From: Opitutia bacterium
GTDB lineage: Bacteria > Verrucomicrobiota > Verrucomicrobiia > Opitutales > Opitutaceae
Direction: 5' to 3'
Assembly (NCBI GenBank): GCA_947461205.1
Contig: CANHJG010000046.1
Coordinates: 1-34,018, forward strand
Length of the DNA: 34,018 nucleotides
The position numbers and the translations under genes are program-made. Under the pieces are notes generated by a model. That model had not been told where the DNA came from. It saw only the letters and a program-made list of their open reading frames with translations, and ran no database searches. Of this stretch, positions 1-7,618 are shown in pieces (the first letter of the stretch is position 1; the number at the start of each line of letters is the position of its first letter).

Positions 1-2267
1 AGCTTGGTTCCATCCGCTGACGAAGCCACGGATCCCCAACTGCGAGAGGAATCCCGCACGGTCCACGTCGCCCCCGAGTCCGTCGAAGTCATCAGCGGCA
101 AAGTCCCCCACGAAACACCCACGGCGACCACCTTGGTGCCGTCCGAGGAACTCGCGACACTCCCCCAACCGGTCGACGTATACCCTCTGGACGTAAACGT
201 GGTCCCCGCCGGGATGCGGGTGGCGAGGGTGGTGAAACTCGGCGCCTCGCTCAGCGCGACGACGGTGATCGCAGACGTGGCCGTGACGGGCGTAGTGCCG
301 TCCGACACCGTGACGGTGAGCGTGTCCGCGCCGCTGAAGTTCGTGGTGCCCTGATAAGTCAGGGTCAACAGGGCCGCGTTGAGTTGAGTCGGGGTGCCGC
401 TGAGCGTCACGCTGGCACTCCCGAGCGCCCCGGCCGAGACCGTGGCCCCGCCGGTCAGGGTCGCCGTAAGCGTACCGTTGGTGACGCTCAGCGCCGCGGT
501 GAGGGTCCCGCCATCCACGTTGCTCACCGACACCCCGGCCCCCGACCGGCTAATCTTCCGGACCGCATAATACCCGCCTTCAGTCACGTAAAGGTTACCC
601 GCCGCGTCCACCGCCACGGCATTAGGACTGGAAAACTGAGAAGCTGCAGCGGTGCTATTCAGGAAACCTTGGGTGCCGGTCCCGGCCAGCGTCGTGACCA
701 CGCCTGCCGAGGTGATCTTCCGAATCCGGTGGTTCCCGGAGTCAGCCACGTAGACGTTGCCCGCCGAGTCCACGGCCACGCCCCAATTATCGTTGAACTT
801 CGCCGACGTGCCGGTGCCGTCCGCAAAACCTCCGGTTCCGCTGCCCGCCAGCGTCGTCACCACGCCCGCCGGGCTGATCTTCCGAATCCGATGATTGCCT
901 GGGTCAGCCACGTAGACGTTGCCCGCCGAGTCCGTCGCCACGCCGCGCGGTGTGTCCAACTGCGCCGCCGTGCCGGTGCCGTCCAAGTAACCCCGAGTGC
1001 CGCTGCCCGCGAACGTGGACACCACGCCCGCCGGGGTGATCTTGTGAACCTTAGAAGTTACGTGGCCAGCCACGTAAAGGTTGCCCGCCGCGTCCAACGC
1101 CAGGCTCACCGGCAGGTTCATGCCGCCGCCGCTCGCCAGCTGCGTCACCACGCCCCCCGAGGTGATCTTTTTGATTTGGCTGTAATCGTAGGTCGTCGCG
1201 TAAACGGTACCCGCCGCATCCACCGCCACGCCATACGCGTGGTAGACGCTCGCCAGCGTCGTCACCACGCCCGCCGCGGTGATCTTCCGGACATCCTGGT
1301 TGCTCGAGTCAGTTACGTAGAGGTTGCCCGCCGTGTCCACCGCCACGCCATTAAGACTGGCGAACCGCGCCGCCGCGCCCGTGCCATTTACGTTACCGCT
1401 GGTGCCGCTGCCCGCGAGCGTCGTTACGGTCAAGGTGGGACCAGGCAGCGGGAACGCGGTGTCCTCCCACCCCGTGAAGCTGGACTCGAGGGAGAGGACC
1501 GGGGGCGGGGTCACCGACATAATTAGACCGGTCACCGCCGGAGCACTCCAACTTGCGGATCCACTCGGATAATATCCCCGGGCCGAAGCCGCAATGGCCA
1601 CAAAAACGCCGCCGGAGCCGAACGTGGGCTTGGCGCCCAAAAATGTGACGCTACTCAGTCTCGAGCAGCCATTGAATGCATACCAGCCGATCGACGTGAT
1701 GCTCGTTGGAAAAACGACGCTGGTCAAATAATCGCACCGTTCGAACATTTCCGAGGTGATCGTCGTGACACCCGACGCGATCGTCAGACTGACCAGGCTG
1801 TGACAGTCAGCGAACGTGTAGGGTCCCCAGCTCGTGACCGTGCCCGGTAGGGTGAGACTCGTCAGTCCAGAACCTTGGAAGGCACTGCCAACCGTCGTGA
1901 CACTGCTCGGAATCGAAATACCCGTCACCGCAGTTTTATTATTAAACACGCCATCCGCGATGGTGGTGACCGGGTGCCCGCCGATACTGCTCGGGATCGC
2001 CACCGTGCCCCCCGCGCCGGTGTAAGCCGTGATCGTCACCGCCGTCCCGCTATCCGTGTAAGTAAAATCGCCCGAAGTCAGGGCCCATGCGCTGCCACTG
2101 ATCCCCCAAACGACCGCAAGTACCCCAGCGAAAAAACGCCACGCGGCGAAGCCCACGCGCGCCGGCAGGCCACAGCACCGCGAAACGAGCACCGCTTCGC
2201 CAAAACCACCAGGCAGTAGTCGAAGCGTCTGGAGGAAGGTCGTAGCGAGGCGGTGAGTGAGCGACAT
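1..2267 (-). CDS. Secreted multi-repeat protein (BspA-type LRR, NHL, cadherin-like, BNR-like), 3' end beyond window
   Basis: The minus-strand frame is open from an ATG at 2267 to the window edge, about 755 codons without a stop. Residues 39-62 form a hydrophobic export signal ending in S-A-W-A. Residues about 63-200 are BspA-like leucine-rich units with the recurring pattern I-P-S-S-[IV]. Residues about 278-575 hold six NHL units of the form G-V-A-V-D-x-A-G-N-[LV]-Y-V followed by R-K-I. Residues about 576-670 look like a cadherin-like/VCBS domain (D-T-L-T-V-T-V-S-D-G). The last visible part has BNR-like units (S-V-A-S-S-x-D-G-T-K, then S-T-D-S-G-A-T-W). The hydrophobic core lies far from the ATG, so an in-frame GTG at 2156 (residue 38) is an equally good start and would give a normal 25-residue signal peptide. 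Neither start has a clear ribosome-binding site. NHL and BNR units form propellers, usually for extracellular binding; any enzymatic role is unknown. Confidence 0.82.
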   Translation of the reverse strand, partial: MSLTHRLATTFLQTLRLLPGGFGEAVLVSRCCGLPARVGFAAWRFFAGVLAVVWGISGSAWALTSGDFTYTDSGTAVTITAYTGAGGTVAIPSSIGGHPVTTIADGVFNNKTAVTGISIPSSVTTVGSAFQGSGLTSLTLPGTVTSWGPYTFADCHSLVSLTIASGVTTITSEMFERCDYLTSVVFPTSITSIGWYAFNGCSRLSSVTFLGAKPTFGSGGVFVAIAASARGYYPSGSASWSAPAVTGLIMSVTPPPVLSLESSFTGWEDTAFPLPGPTLTVTTLAGSGTSGNVNGTGAAARFASLNGVAVDTAGNLYVTDSSNQDVRKITAAGVVTTLASVYHAYGVAVDAAGTVYATTYDYSQIKKITSGGVVTQLASGGGMNLPVSLALDAAGNLYVAGHVTSKVHKITPAGVVSTFAGSGTRGYLDGTGTAAQLDTPRGVATDSAGNVYVADPGNHRIRKISPAGVVTTLAGSGTGGFADGTGTSAKFNDNWGVAVDSAGNVYVADSGNHRIRKITSAGVVTTLAGTGTQGFLNSTAAASQFSSPNAVAVDAAGNLYVTEGGYYAVRKISRSGAGVSVSNVDGGTLTAALSVTNGTLTATLTGGATVSAGALGSASVTLSGTPTQLNAALLTLTYQGTTNFSGADTLTVTVSDGTTPVTATSAITVVALSEAPSFTTLATRIPAGTTFTSRGYTSTGWGSVASSSDGTKVVAVGVSWGTLPLMTSTDSGATWTVRDSSRSWGSVASSADGTK
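545..1440 (-). repeat. Six tandem NHL-coding repeats
   Basis: Six DNA units, mostly spaced about 90-170 bp apart, each encode a near-identical NHL strand set (D-x-A-G-N-[LV]-Y-V-[AT]-D). They lie inside the coding frame of the flanking gene. High similarity between units, such as those around 700-950, suggests recent copy-number change by recombination. One NHL propeller of about six blades would be expected. Confidence 0.75.
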
Positions 2268-2308
2268 AAAATTTGGGGCACACAGGGCGGTAACTACCCA
2301 CAGCGGAA

Positions 2309-2353
2309 CAACCCAGAAGGGTTGAAACGGGCGTTATATTTGCTGAAACGGGC
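2309..2353. repeat. REP-like hairpin plus short direct repeat
   Basis: The palindrome CAACCCAGAAGGGTTG (2309-2324) has a 6-bp stem and an AGAA loop. It overlaps the first of two copies of TGAAACGGGC (2323-2332 and 2344-2353), which are 21 bp apart. The site lies between two divergent genes. It resembles repetitive extragenic palindromes mobilised by Y1 (RAYT) transposases, but copy number cannot be judged from one window. Confidence 0.45.
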
Positions 2354-2465
2354 AGACGCCGCCGAATCAGCCGAGGGAGCGCGAGCCGCCAGGGTCAGGC
2401 CCTCGCCACGTTGGTTCAGCGCGAATCGCCTTCCCCTGCTCCGCCGCGCTACCTACGTTCGCGGC

Positions 2466-3560
2466 ATGCCCGCCCCCCCAGACCTGACCGAGAGTATCCG
2501 CAGCCCCGCGACGACTCCCGGGCGGCGTTTCGTCGGGGCCCGTTACTTCTGGACTGCGCAGACCCTCGGCTGGACCGCCTCCATCGTCACGTCGCTACCG
2601 CTCTTTCTTTTCATGGAAGTGGGGCTGCCGAACGCCGCCCCGATGGCCGTTATCCGCGTCCTGCTGGGGCTCGGGGTCACCAGTGCTCTCTGGCCGCTTT
2701 ACCGGCGGGTCCGGCATGCGCCCACCCCCGTGCCCCTCCTGGCCACCGGGATCTGCCTGTTGTGCGGCGCACTCGCCCTGCTCGATACTCTCGTCATCAA
2801 CGCCGTGCTCGAGCTCCTGCACTTATCACTCGGGCCCAATTCGGCGACCATCATCCGGGCGTCGTTGTTTATCCGCTGGTTGCTCTATGCCGTGTGGAGC
2901 CTGCTTTACTTCGGGATCACGCATTGGCGCGACAGCACCCACGAGCGCATGCGGCTCGCCAGCCTGGAGGCCACCCTGCGCACCAGCGAACTTCGCTTTC
3001 TCCGCGCGCAGATCTCGCCGCATTTTTTCTTTAATGCCATGACCGCCATCCAGGCCGAAAAAGACCGGCCGGCCGTCGTCGTCTCCATCACCCAAGCCCT
3101 CGCCAACTACCTGCGGTTCTCCCTCTCCGAATACAGCGGCCAACCCCAGGCGCTCGGACTCGAACTGGACGCCCTCACCAGCTATCTGGCGGTCGAGAAA
3201 TTCCGCTTCGAGGAGCGCCTCACCTTCACGGTGCAGGCGAGCGAGGAGGTTCGGCGCCTCCTCGTGCCGCCCGCGCTCCTCCAACCCTTGGTCGAAAACG
3301 CGATCAAATACGGCCAGCAGTCCAGCCCGCCGCCGCTGCGGGTTTGGATCCGCGCCACCCTCGAAGAGCGGCTCGTGGTGGAGGTGGGCAATACCGGACA
3401 CTGGTGCACGACCGCGCCGGAAAGCTCCACGGGCATCGGGCTCGCCAATCTGCGGCGCCGCTTGGAATTGATCGCCGGGCCGACGGCGGAACTCATCGTG
3501 CATGCCGAGCCGAACCAGGTCCGGGTGGTGCTGCGGCTACCCATCATTAAGGCGCCATGA
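2466..3560 (+). CDS. LytS/YehU-type membrane sensor histidine kinase
   Basis: This 364-residue protein has about four N-terminal membrane segments: near residues 25-45, 57-75, 82-108 and 126-150. A His_kinase domain (PF06580 type) follows. The phosphoacceptor is H186 in Q-I-S-P-H-F-F-F-N. The ATPase part shows N-A-I-K-Y-G, then the G-boxes V-G-N-T-G and S-T-G-I-G-L-A-N-L. The frame is open back to 2253, but the ATG at 2466 puts the membrane domain near the N-terminus, and the extra 71 residues look random and arginine-rich. The stop overlaps the start of the LytTR regulator (ATGA), so the two are translationally coupled partners. The membrane part contains no recognisable ligand domain, so the stimulus is unknown. 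Confidence 0.88.
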   Translation: MPAPPDLTESIRSPATTPGRRFVGARYFWTAQTLGWTASIVTSLPLFLFMEVGLPNAAPMAVIRVLLGLGVTSALWPLYRRVRHAPTPVPLLATGICLLCGALALLDTLVINAVLELLHLSLGPNSATIIRASLFIRWLLYAVWSLLYFGITHWRDSTHERMRLASLEATLRTSELRFLRAQISPHFFFNAMTAIQAEKDRPAVVVSITQALANYLRFSLSEYSGQPQALGLELDALTSYLAVEKFRFEERLTFTVQASEEVRRLLVPPALLQPLVENAIKYGQQSSPPPLRVWIRATLEERLVVEVGNTGHWCTTAPESSTGIGLANLRRRLELIAGPTAELIVHAEPNQVRVVLRLPIIKAP

Positions 3561-4312
3561 ACGCTGCCGCCCAAAACATGTGGCGCGCCGTGCTGGTGGA
3601 CGACGAACGTCTCGCCCGGCAGCGCCTGAAAACCCTGCTCGAAAGCCATCCGCGCGTTGCGGTGGTAGGCGAGGCGGCCGATCTGCCGACCGCCCGCCAC
3701 GTGATCAAAGAGCAGCGGCCGGACGTGGTCTTCCTCGATATCCACCTCTCACCCGGTGACGGTTTCGACCTGCTACCCGCCCTGCCGGCGGAAACGGCCG
3801 TAGTCTTCGTCACGGCGCACGCGCCGCATGCCGTCCGCGCGTTTGAGACCCATGCGCTGGATTACCTGCTCAAGCCCGTGCATCCCGACCGGCTCGCGAC
3901 CACGCTCCAGCGGCTGGGATCCACGGTGAAAAAAACCGCCGCCCAGGGCCGGCGGCTGGCGCCGGGCGAAGCGATCATTGTCAAATCAGGCATCGGTTGG
4001 CGGCGATTTCTCTTGCAGGAAGTCACCACCATCAGCGCCGCCGGTTCCTACAGCCGCATTGGGCTGTGCAACGGTGAGCCCGTCTTGCTCCTGCGCTCGC
4101 TGGAGGAGTGGGCCGAACTGCTGCCGACGACCGGCTTCCTCCGGGTGGACCGCTCGCTGATCGTCAACCTCGGAGCCGTGCAGCATTTCGACATCAAGAA
4201 CCGCGATGAAGCGCTCTTGCACCTGCAAGGGACGAAGACCCCGGTGCCGCTCGGACGCGTCGCCATCCGGGAACTCCGGCGCGCCCTGGAGGCACCGAGG
4301 CCGGAGGAGTGA
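3557..4312 (+). CDS. LytTR-family response regulator
   Basis: This 251-residue protein has an N-terminal receiver domain with the acidic pair in V-D-D-E, the phosphoacceptor D61 in V-V-F-L-D-I-H, a threonine in F-V-T-A-H-A, and K106 in Y-L-L-K-P-V. The C-terminal LytTR DNA-binding domain (about residues 140-245) shows the typical S-Y-S-R-I region, the segment F-L-R-V-D-R-S-L-I-V-N-L, and V-P-L-G-R near the end. It is the cognate regulator of the kinase just upstream, with a 4-base overlap. LytTR proteins bind paired short direct repeats near their targets. No target can be assigned here, although the gene-free stretch downstream is a place to look. A second ATG at 3578 is a possible alternative start. 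Confidence 0.9.
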   Translation: MNAAAQNMWRAVLVDDERLARQRLKTLLESHPRVAVVGEAADLPTARHVIKEQRPDVVFLDIHLSPGDGFDLLPALPAETAVVFVTAHAPHAVRAFETHALDYLLKPVHPDRLATTLQRLGSTVKKTAAQGRRLAPGEAIIVKSGIGWRRFLLQEVTTISAAGSYSRIGLCNGEPVLLLRSLEEWAELLPTTGFLRVDRSLIVNLGAVQHFDIKNRDEALLHLQGTKTPVPLGRVAIRELRRALEAPRPEE

Positions 4313-4525
4313 AGACGGCAGACGCAGGGTGTGCTCTGCGATCCGGTGTCGTCTCTGCGGCGCAAACGGATGGGAGCGCATACACGGAGAGCGCACCGCC
4401 GAGCCGGGAGCAGCCGACGCCGAGGAAGCCGCCCCTCGCCAACGGACTCAGCCCCTCACCTGTGCGGTCGAGGGCGGGCGGGCCCGTCCCGGTGACAGAT
4501 CCTCACTCGTCTGCCGCGCATGAGC

Positions 4526-4751
4526 AATCCAGACGACATCACCCCGCTCTTGCCTGAGCACGGGCAGCCCTCCTCGTCGTCACAGCGCGGATCGACGAAA
4601 CGTCACCCTTGGGATCTCCAACGGGTGACGTCTGGATTAGAAATCGTCCGCTCTCCGCGCCTGCGTCATCGGTCCCAGCTCGGCCGCTGACGCGATCGGC
4701 TAAGGGTGGCGCCGCCGTTCAACGCGGGGCCCCTGGGTGGCCCCTTTTTTT
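4526..4751 (+). ncRNA. Candidate structured small RNA with its own terminator
   Basis: AATCCAGACG (4526-4535) is perfectly complementary to CGTCTGGATT (4629-4638). Inside this lies a long hairpin at 4600-4631: an ACGTCACCC/GGGTGACGT stem, then TTGG/CCAA, with a GATCT loop and one bulged C. A small TGCC/GGCA hairpin sits near 4551. The outer helix and the inner hairpin share two or three bases (4629-4631), so they may compete as in a switch. An intrinsic terminator closes the region. No open reading frame follows on this strand, which argues for a free-standing RNA over a leader. Alternatively, it may be the 3' untranslated region of the LytTR operon. Confidence 0.4.
4726..4751 (+). terminator. 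Intrinsic terminator
   Basis: The stem GGGGCC/GGCCCC (4726-4731 and 4739-4744) has a 7-nt loop and is followed by seven T residues. It lies 414 bp after the LytTR stop, too far for a typical operon end. It may instead end the structured RNA just upstream. Confidence 0.75.
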
Positions 4752-4875
4752 CATGCTCAACCGGCTTTTCGGCTTCGTCTGTTTTCACGTTTATTTCTGC
4801 TATTCACGCGTAATACCAACGGCCCTTAATTGAGAGGCCTGGTGCCCACGTCCCCTCGGTTTCAGACCTTGCCTG

Positions 4876-4924
4876 TGTAGTCCCGCCTGATGGGCGGGCA
4901 ACCCGGCCGCCGGCCGGGCCTACA
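4876..4924. repeat. Palindromic element: two hairpins closed by TGTAG/CTACA
   Basis: The outer arms TGTAG (4876-4880) and CTACA (4920-4924) enclose two hairpins: CCCGCC/GGCGGG (4882-4898) and CCCGGCC/GGCCGGG (4902-4918). This three-way-junction layout is typical of dispersed intergenic repeats in GC-rich genomes. It contains no gene. Confidence 0.55.
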
Positions 4925-4959
4925 GCCTAAAAACCACCGGACGTGGGTATCACGGCACG

Positions 4960-5061
4960 ACCGCCGATCCGCCCGAGGTGGGCCGGGCGCTCCGAGCGCG
5001 GCTCCACGCGGCACGCTAAGACCGCCGATCCGCCGCCGGCGGAGCGGCCGGCCCACCTCGG
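4960..5061. repeat. 14-bp inverted repeat overlapping a 14-bp direct repeat
   Basis: CCGAGGTGGGCCGG (4973-4986) recurs as its exact inverse at 5048-5061. ACCGCCGATCCGCC occurs directly repeated at 4960-4973 and 5021-5034. The arrangement suggests duplication of a palindromic unit with later decay. It lies about 90 bp beyond the 3' end of the ABC permease gene. Confidence 0.6.
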
Positions 5062-5153
5062 ATTTTGGGGCGACCGCTTGGTTTGTCAGGGCGGGGAGCG
5101 CAGCGACGCGGCCCGCCCACTTGCTCCAGCCACGTCCAAAACCCGTCCCACCG

Positions 5154-6113
5154 TCAGGTCCGGCGCCCTTGCCGCAGACGATCGAGAAACACGGCGACGA
5201 TGATCACGAGGCCGATGATAATTTCCTGAAAATACGTCGGCCAGCCCATCTGTTGCGAGCCGTTGCGCAACACCGCCATGATGAGCGCGCCAATCATCGA
5301 ACCCAAAATCGTGCCGACCCCGCCCGACAGACTCGCCCCGCCAATGATCACGGCGGCGATAATATCGAGTTCGAGCCCCACCGCCACCGTCGGGTCACCC
5401 TGTCGGAGCCGGGACAGCTGAAATAGACCCGCCAGACCGAAAAAGCCCCCCGCCAGCGCGTAAATTATGATCTTCAGCCGCACCGTCGGAATGCCGCACA
5501 GCCGCGCCGTCGCCTCGTTGGAGCCGAGGGCAAACACATGCCGGCCGAACACCGTGCTTTTCAGCACCAAGGCCGTCAGCGTCGCCAGTGCGATCGCGAC
5601 CCACACGCCGGGCGGCAGCACGTAGCCCGCCGGGTCGGCCGTGGTCATCCATTGGTTGATCGGCGACGCGTCGTAGTTGACGGTCTGGTTTTCCGCCATC
5701 CACTTGGCCGCACCGCGCGCCACCCCCAGCGTGCCGAGTGTAATGATGAACGGCGTCATCCGCAGGCCCGCGATGGCCGCCCCGTTGAGGAGTCCGATGA
5801 GCGCGCTGGCGGTGATCATGGCCCCCACCACCGGGGCCGCGGTCCAGCCGCGCTGGATCAGCAACGCACCCACGACGCTCGTAAACGCGATGCTCGAGCC
5901 CACCGACAGGTCGATCCCGCCGCTCACGATGATCAGCGTCATGCCGAGCGCCCCGATCGCGACGATCACCGTCTGGGTGAAGATGATCTTGAAATTGTGA
6001 TACGTGAGAAAGTACTCGCGTGTCTCCGGGGGCAGGGAGAACAGCACGATCACGAGAATGAGGCCGATGAACGGGCCGCCTTTCGCGAGGAGTTTTCTGA
6101 GGGTGGCTTTCAT
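5154..6113 (-). CDS. Sugar ABC transporter permease (RbsC family)
   Basis: This 319-residue integral membrane protein is built of about eight to ten hydrophobic helices. It carries the family's conserved block G-A-L-G-M-T-L-I-I-V-S-G-G-I-D-L-S-V-G-S and the C-terminal G-G-A-S-L-S-G-G-V-G-T motif. It belongs to the branched-chain/ribose-type permease family (PF02653) and would form a homodimeric channel in the inner membrane. The frame is open far upstream, but the ATG at 6113 lies 8 bp after the ATPase stop and starts at the expected N-terminus (M-K-A-T-L-R-K). It is the last gene of the three-gene importer operon. The substrate cannot be read from the permease. Confidence 0.92.
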   Translation of the reverse strand: MKATLRKLLAKGGPFIGLILVIVLFSLPPETREYFLTYHNFKIIFTQTVIVAIGALGMTLIIVSGGIDLSVGSSIAFTSVVGALLIQRGWTAAPVVGAMITASALIGLLNGAAIAGLRMTPFIITLGTLGVARGAAKWMAENQTVNYDASPINQWMTTADPAGYVLPPGVWVAIALATLTALVLKSTVFGRHVFALGSNEATARLCGIPTVRLKIIIYALAGGFFGLAGLFQLSRLRQGDPTVAVGLELDIIAAVIIGGASLSGGVGTILGSMIGALIMAVLRNGSQQMGWPTYFQEIIIGLVIIVAVFLDRLRQGRRT

Positions 6114-6121
6114 CGGGGAAA

Positions 6122-7618
6122 TCAGGAACTGCCGGTCGCGACGCGCATGATCTCGGCCTCGCTCCACTCCGCGCCCGGCCGGATCGCCACGAGTTCGCCC
6201 CGGCACATCACCCCCACCGTGTCGCACAAACCAAGGAGCTCGGGCAGGTAGCTGCTGACGACAATCACCGTCTTGCCCGCCGCGGCCAGGTCTCCGATGA
6301 GCTGGTAAATCTGGGCCTTGCTGCCGACATCGATGCCGCGCGTGGGTTCGTCGAGCAGAAAAATCCGGGCCGGATGCTCGAGGAGCCGCGCGATCGCCAC
6401 CTTCTGCTGGTTGCCCCCCGAGAGGTCGCCGATCAGCTGCCCCGCATCGCGGCACTTCACGCGCAGTTCATCCACCCAGCGTTGGGCCGCCTCGCGTTGC
6501 CGCGAACCGTTGATCCACCCGCCGCGCCCAAACGATTCCTGCTTCGTGAGCGTGAGGTTGTCGGCGATCGACTGGTTGAGCATCAGGCCCTCCTCTTTGC
6601 GGTTCTCGCTCAGAAAACCGAGCCCCTGCTGCCAACGCCGGCGCGGAGTCGCCGCTTCCCCCTCGGCGCCGACGATCCACACCTCGCCGGCGACCACGGC
6701 ATCGAGCGAAAAAATCGCCCGCAACAAGTCCGTGCGACCCGCCCCGATCAGCCCAGCCAAACCGAAAATCTCCCCCGTGCGGACCTGAAAACTGGCCCGT
6801 TTGAGGCGGGGCACACTCGCCACCGCTTTTACCTCCAGCACCACCTCGCCGCGGGCGTGGGCCGTGCGGGGATACAGGTCCTTCACTTCCCGGCCCGTCA
6901 TCAGCGTCACGATGTGGTCGAGCGTCGCGTCCTGCATGACTCCGGTGCCGACCGTTTCTCCGTCCTTCAGCACGGTATAACGGTCGCAGAGGCGGCGGCA
7001 CTCCTCGAGAAAGTGGCTGATATAGATGATGCTCACGCCTTGGGCCCGCAACCGGAGGATCGTCGCAAAAAGTTTCTCCGTATCAGCCTGGGTGAGACTG
7101 CTCGTCGGCTCGTCCATGATCAGAACCTGCGGCTTAATGAGGAGCGCGCGCGCGATCTCGATCACCTGCTGTTCCGCGATCGAGAAATCGCCCGCGCACC
7201 GGTCGAGGTCGATGCTCTCGTGTCCCAGCTGCGCCAGCGCGGCCCGGGCCCGCTCCCGGGAAGCGCGTCGGTCGATCCAGCCCCACGCGGCCGACTCGGC
7301 CCCGAGCAGAATATTTTCCTGCACGGAAAGGTGGAGCGCGAGATTGAGCTCCTGATAGATCATCGCGACGCCCTTCAGCCGGGCGTCGTGCGGATCGGCC
7401 GGAACGTACGGTTGCCCGCCGAGTTCCATCGCGCCCGCGTCCGCGGCGTGGGCCCCGCTCAGGATCTTCATCAGCGTGCTCTTGCCGGCCCCATTCTCGC
7501 CGATGAGCCCGTGAATCTCCCCGGGTACGATCTCGAACGACACGCCGCGCAAGGCGCGCGTCGCGCCGAAACTCTTGCGGATGTCCACAAGCCGCAGGCC
7601 GGCGGCGGTCGTCGTCAT
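6122..7618 (-). CDS. Sugar ABC transporter ATP-binding protein, duplicated domain (RbsA/MglA family)
   Basis: This 498-residue protein has two fused ABC domains. The first has a full Walker A (G-E-N-G-A-G-K-S-T, residues 40-48) and Walker B (L-I-M-D-E-P-T-S), but a modified signature (F-S-I-A-E-Q-Q). The second has the degenerate Walker A usual for this family (G-L-I-G-A-G-R-T-D, from about residue 289), the signature L-S-G-G-N-Q-Q-K, and Walker B with D423-E424. Length and asymmetry match RbsA, MglA and XylG. The start codon overlaps the stop of the binding-protein gene by one base (TAATG), which implies coupled translation. Confidence 0.94.
   Translation of the reverse strand: MTTTAAGLRLVDIRKSFGATRALRGVSFEIVPGEIHGLIGENGAGKSTLMKILSGAHAADAGAMELGGQPYVPADPHDARLKGVAMIYQELNLALHLSVQENILLGAESAAWGWIDRRASRERARAALAQLGHESIDLDRCAGDFSIAEQQVIEIARALLIKPQVLIMDEPTSSLTQADTEKLFATILRLRAQGVSIIYISHFLEECRRLCDRYTVLKDGETVGTGVMQDATLDHIVTLMTGREVKDLYPRTAHARGEVVLEVKAVASVPRLKRASFQVRTGEIFGLAGLIGAGRTDLLRAIFSLDAVVAGEVWIVGAEGEAATPRRRWQQGLGFLSENRKEEGLMLNQSIADNLTLTKQESFGRGGWINGSRQREAAQRWVDELRVKCRDAGQLIGDLSGGNQQKVAIARLLEHPARIFLLDEPTRGIDVGSKAQIYQLIGDLAAAGKTVIVVSSYLPELLGLCDTVGVMCRGELVAIRPGAEWSEAEIMRVATGSS

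Larger units (their letters stand above)
4313..5153. other. 841-bp gene-free stretch
   Basis: No reading frame here has coding character. The left part (4313-4525) shows nothing I recognise. The middle holds a candidate structured RNA ending in an intrinsic terminator. The right part (4876-5061) holds two nested palindromic clusters. The stretch separates the 3' end of a plus-strand operon from the 3' end of a minus-strand operon, so it is not an ordinary promoter region. Confidence 0.7.

Noticed and set aside
545-1440. Regularly spaced DNA repeats resembling an array
   Set aside because: They are in-frame NHL codons with variable spacing and no unique spacers, so they are not CRISPR.
384-1526. 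A 380-codon plus-strand open frame rich in Arg and His
   Set aside because: It is the antisense of the NHL-repeat gene. Its repetitiveness mirrors the NHL units, and the minus-strand frame gives clear domain motifs.
2253-2465. An upstream extension of the LytS-type kinase from an ATG at 2253
   Set aside because: The extra 71 residues are Arg-rich and cover the palindromic repeat. The kinase's membrane domain begins right after the ATG at 2466.
4609-4833. A 74-codon plus-strand frame spanning the terminator
   Set aside because: It runs through the hairpin and T-tract and shows no coding character.
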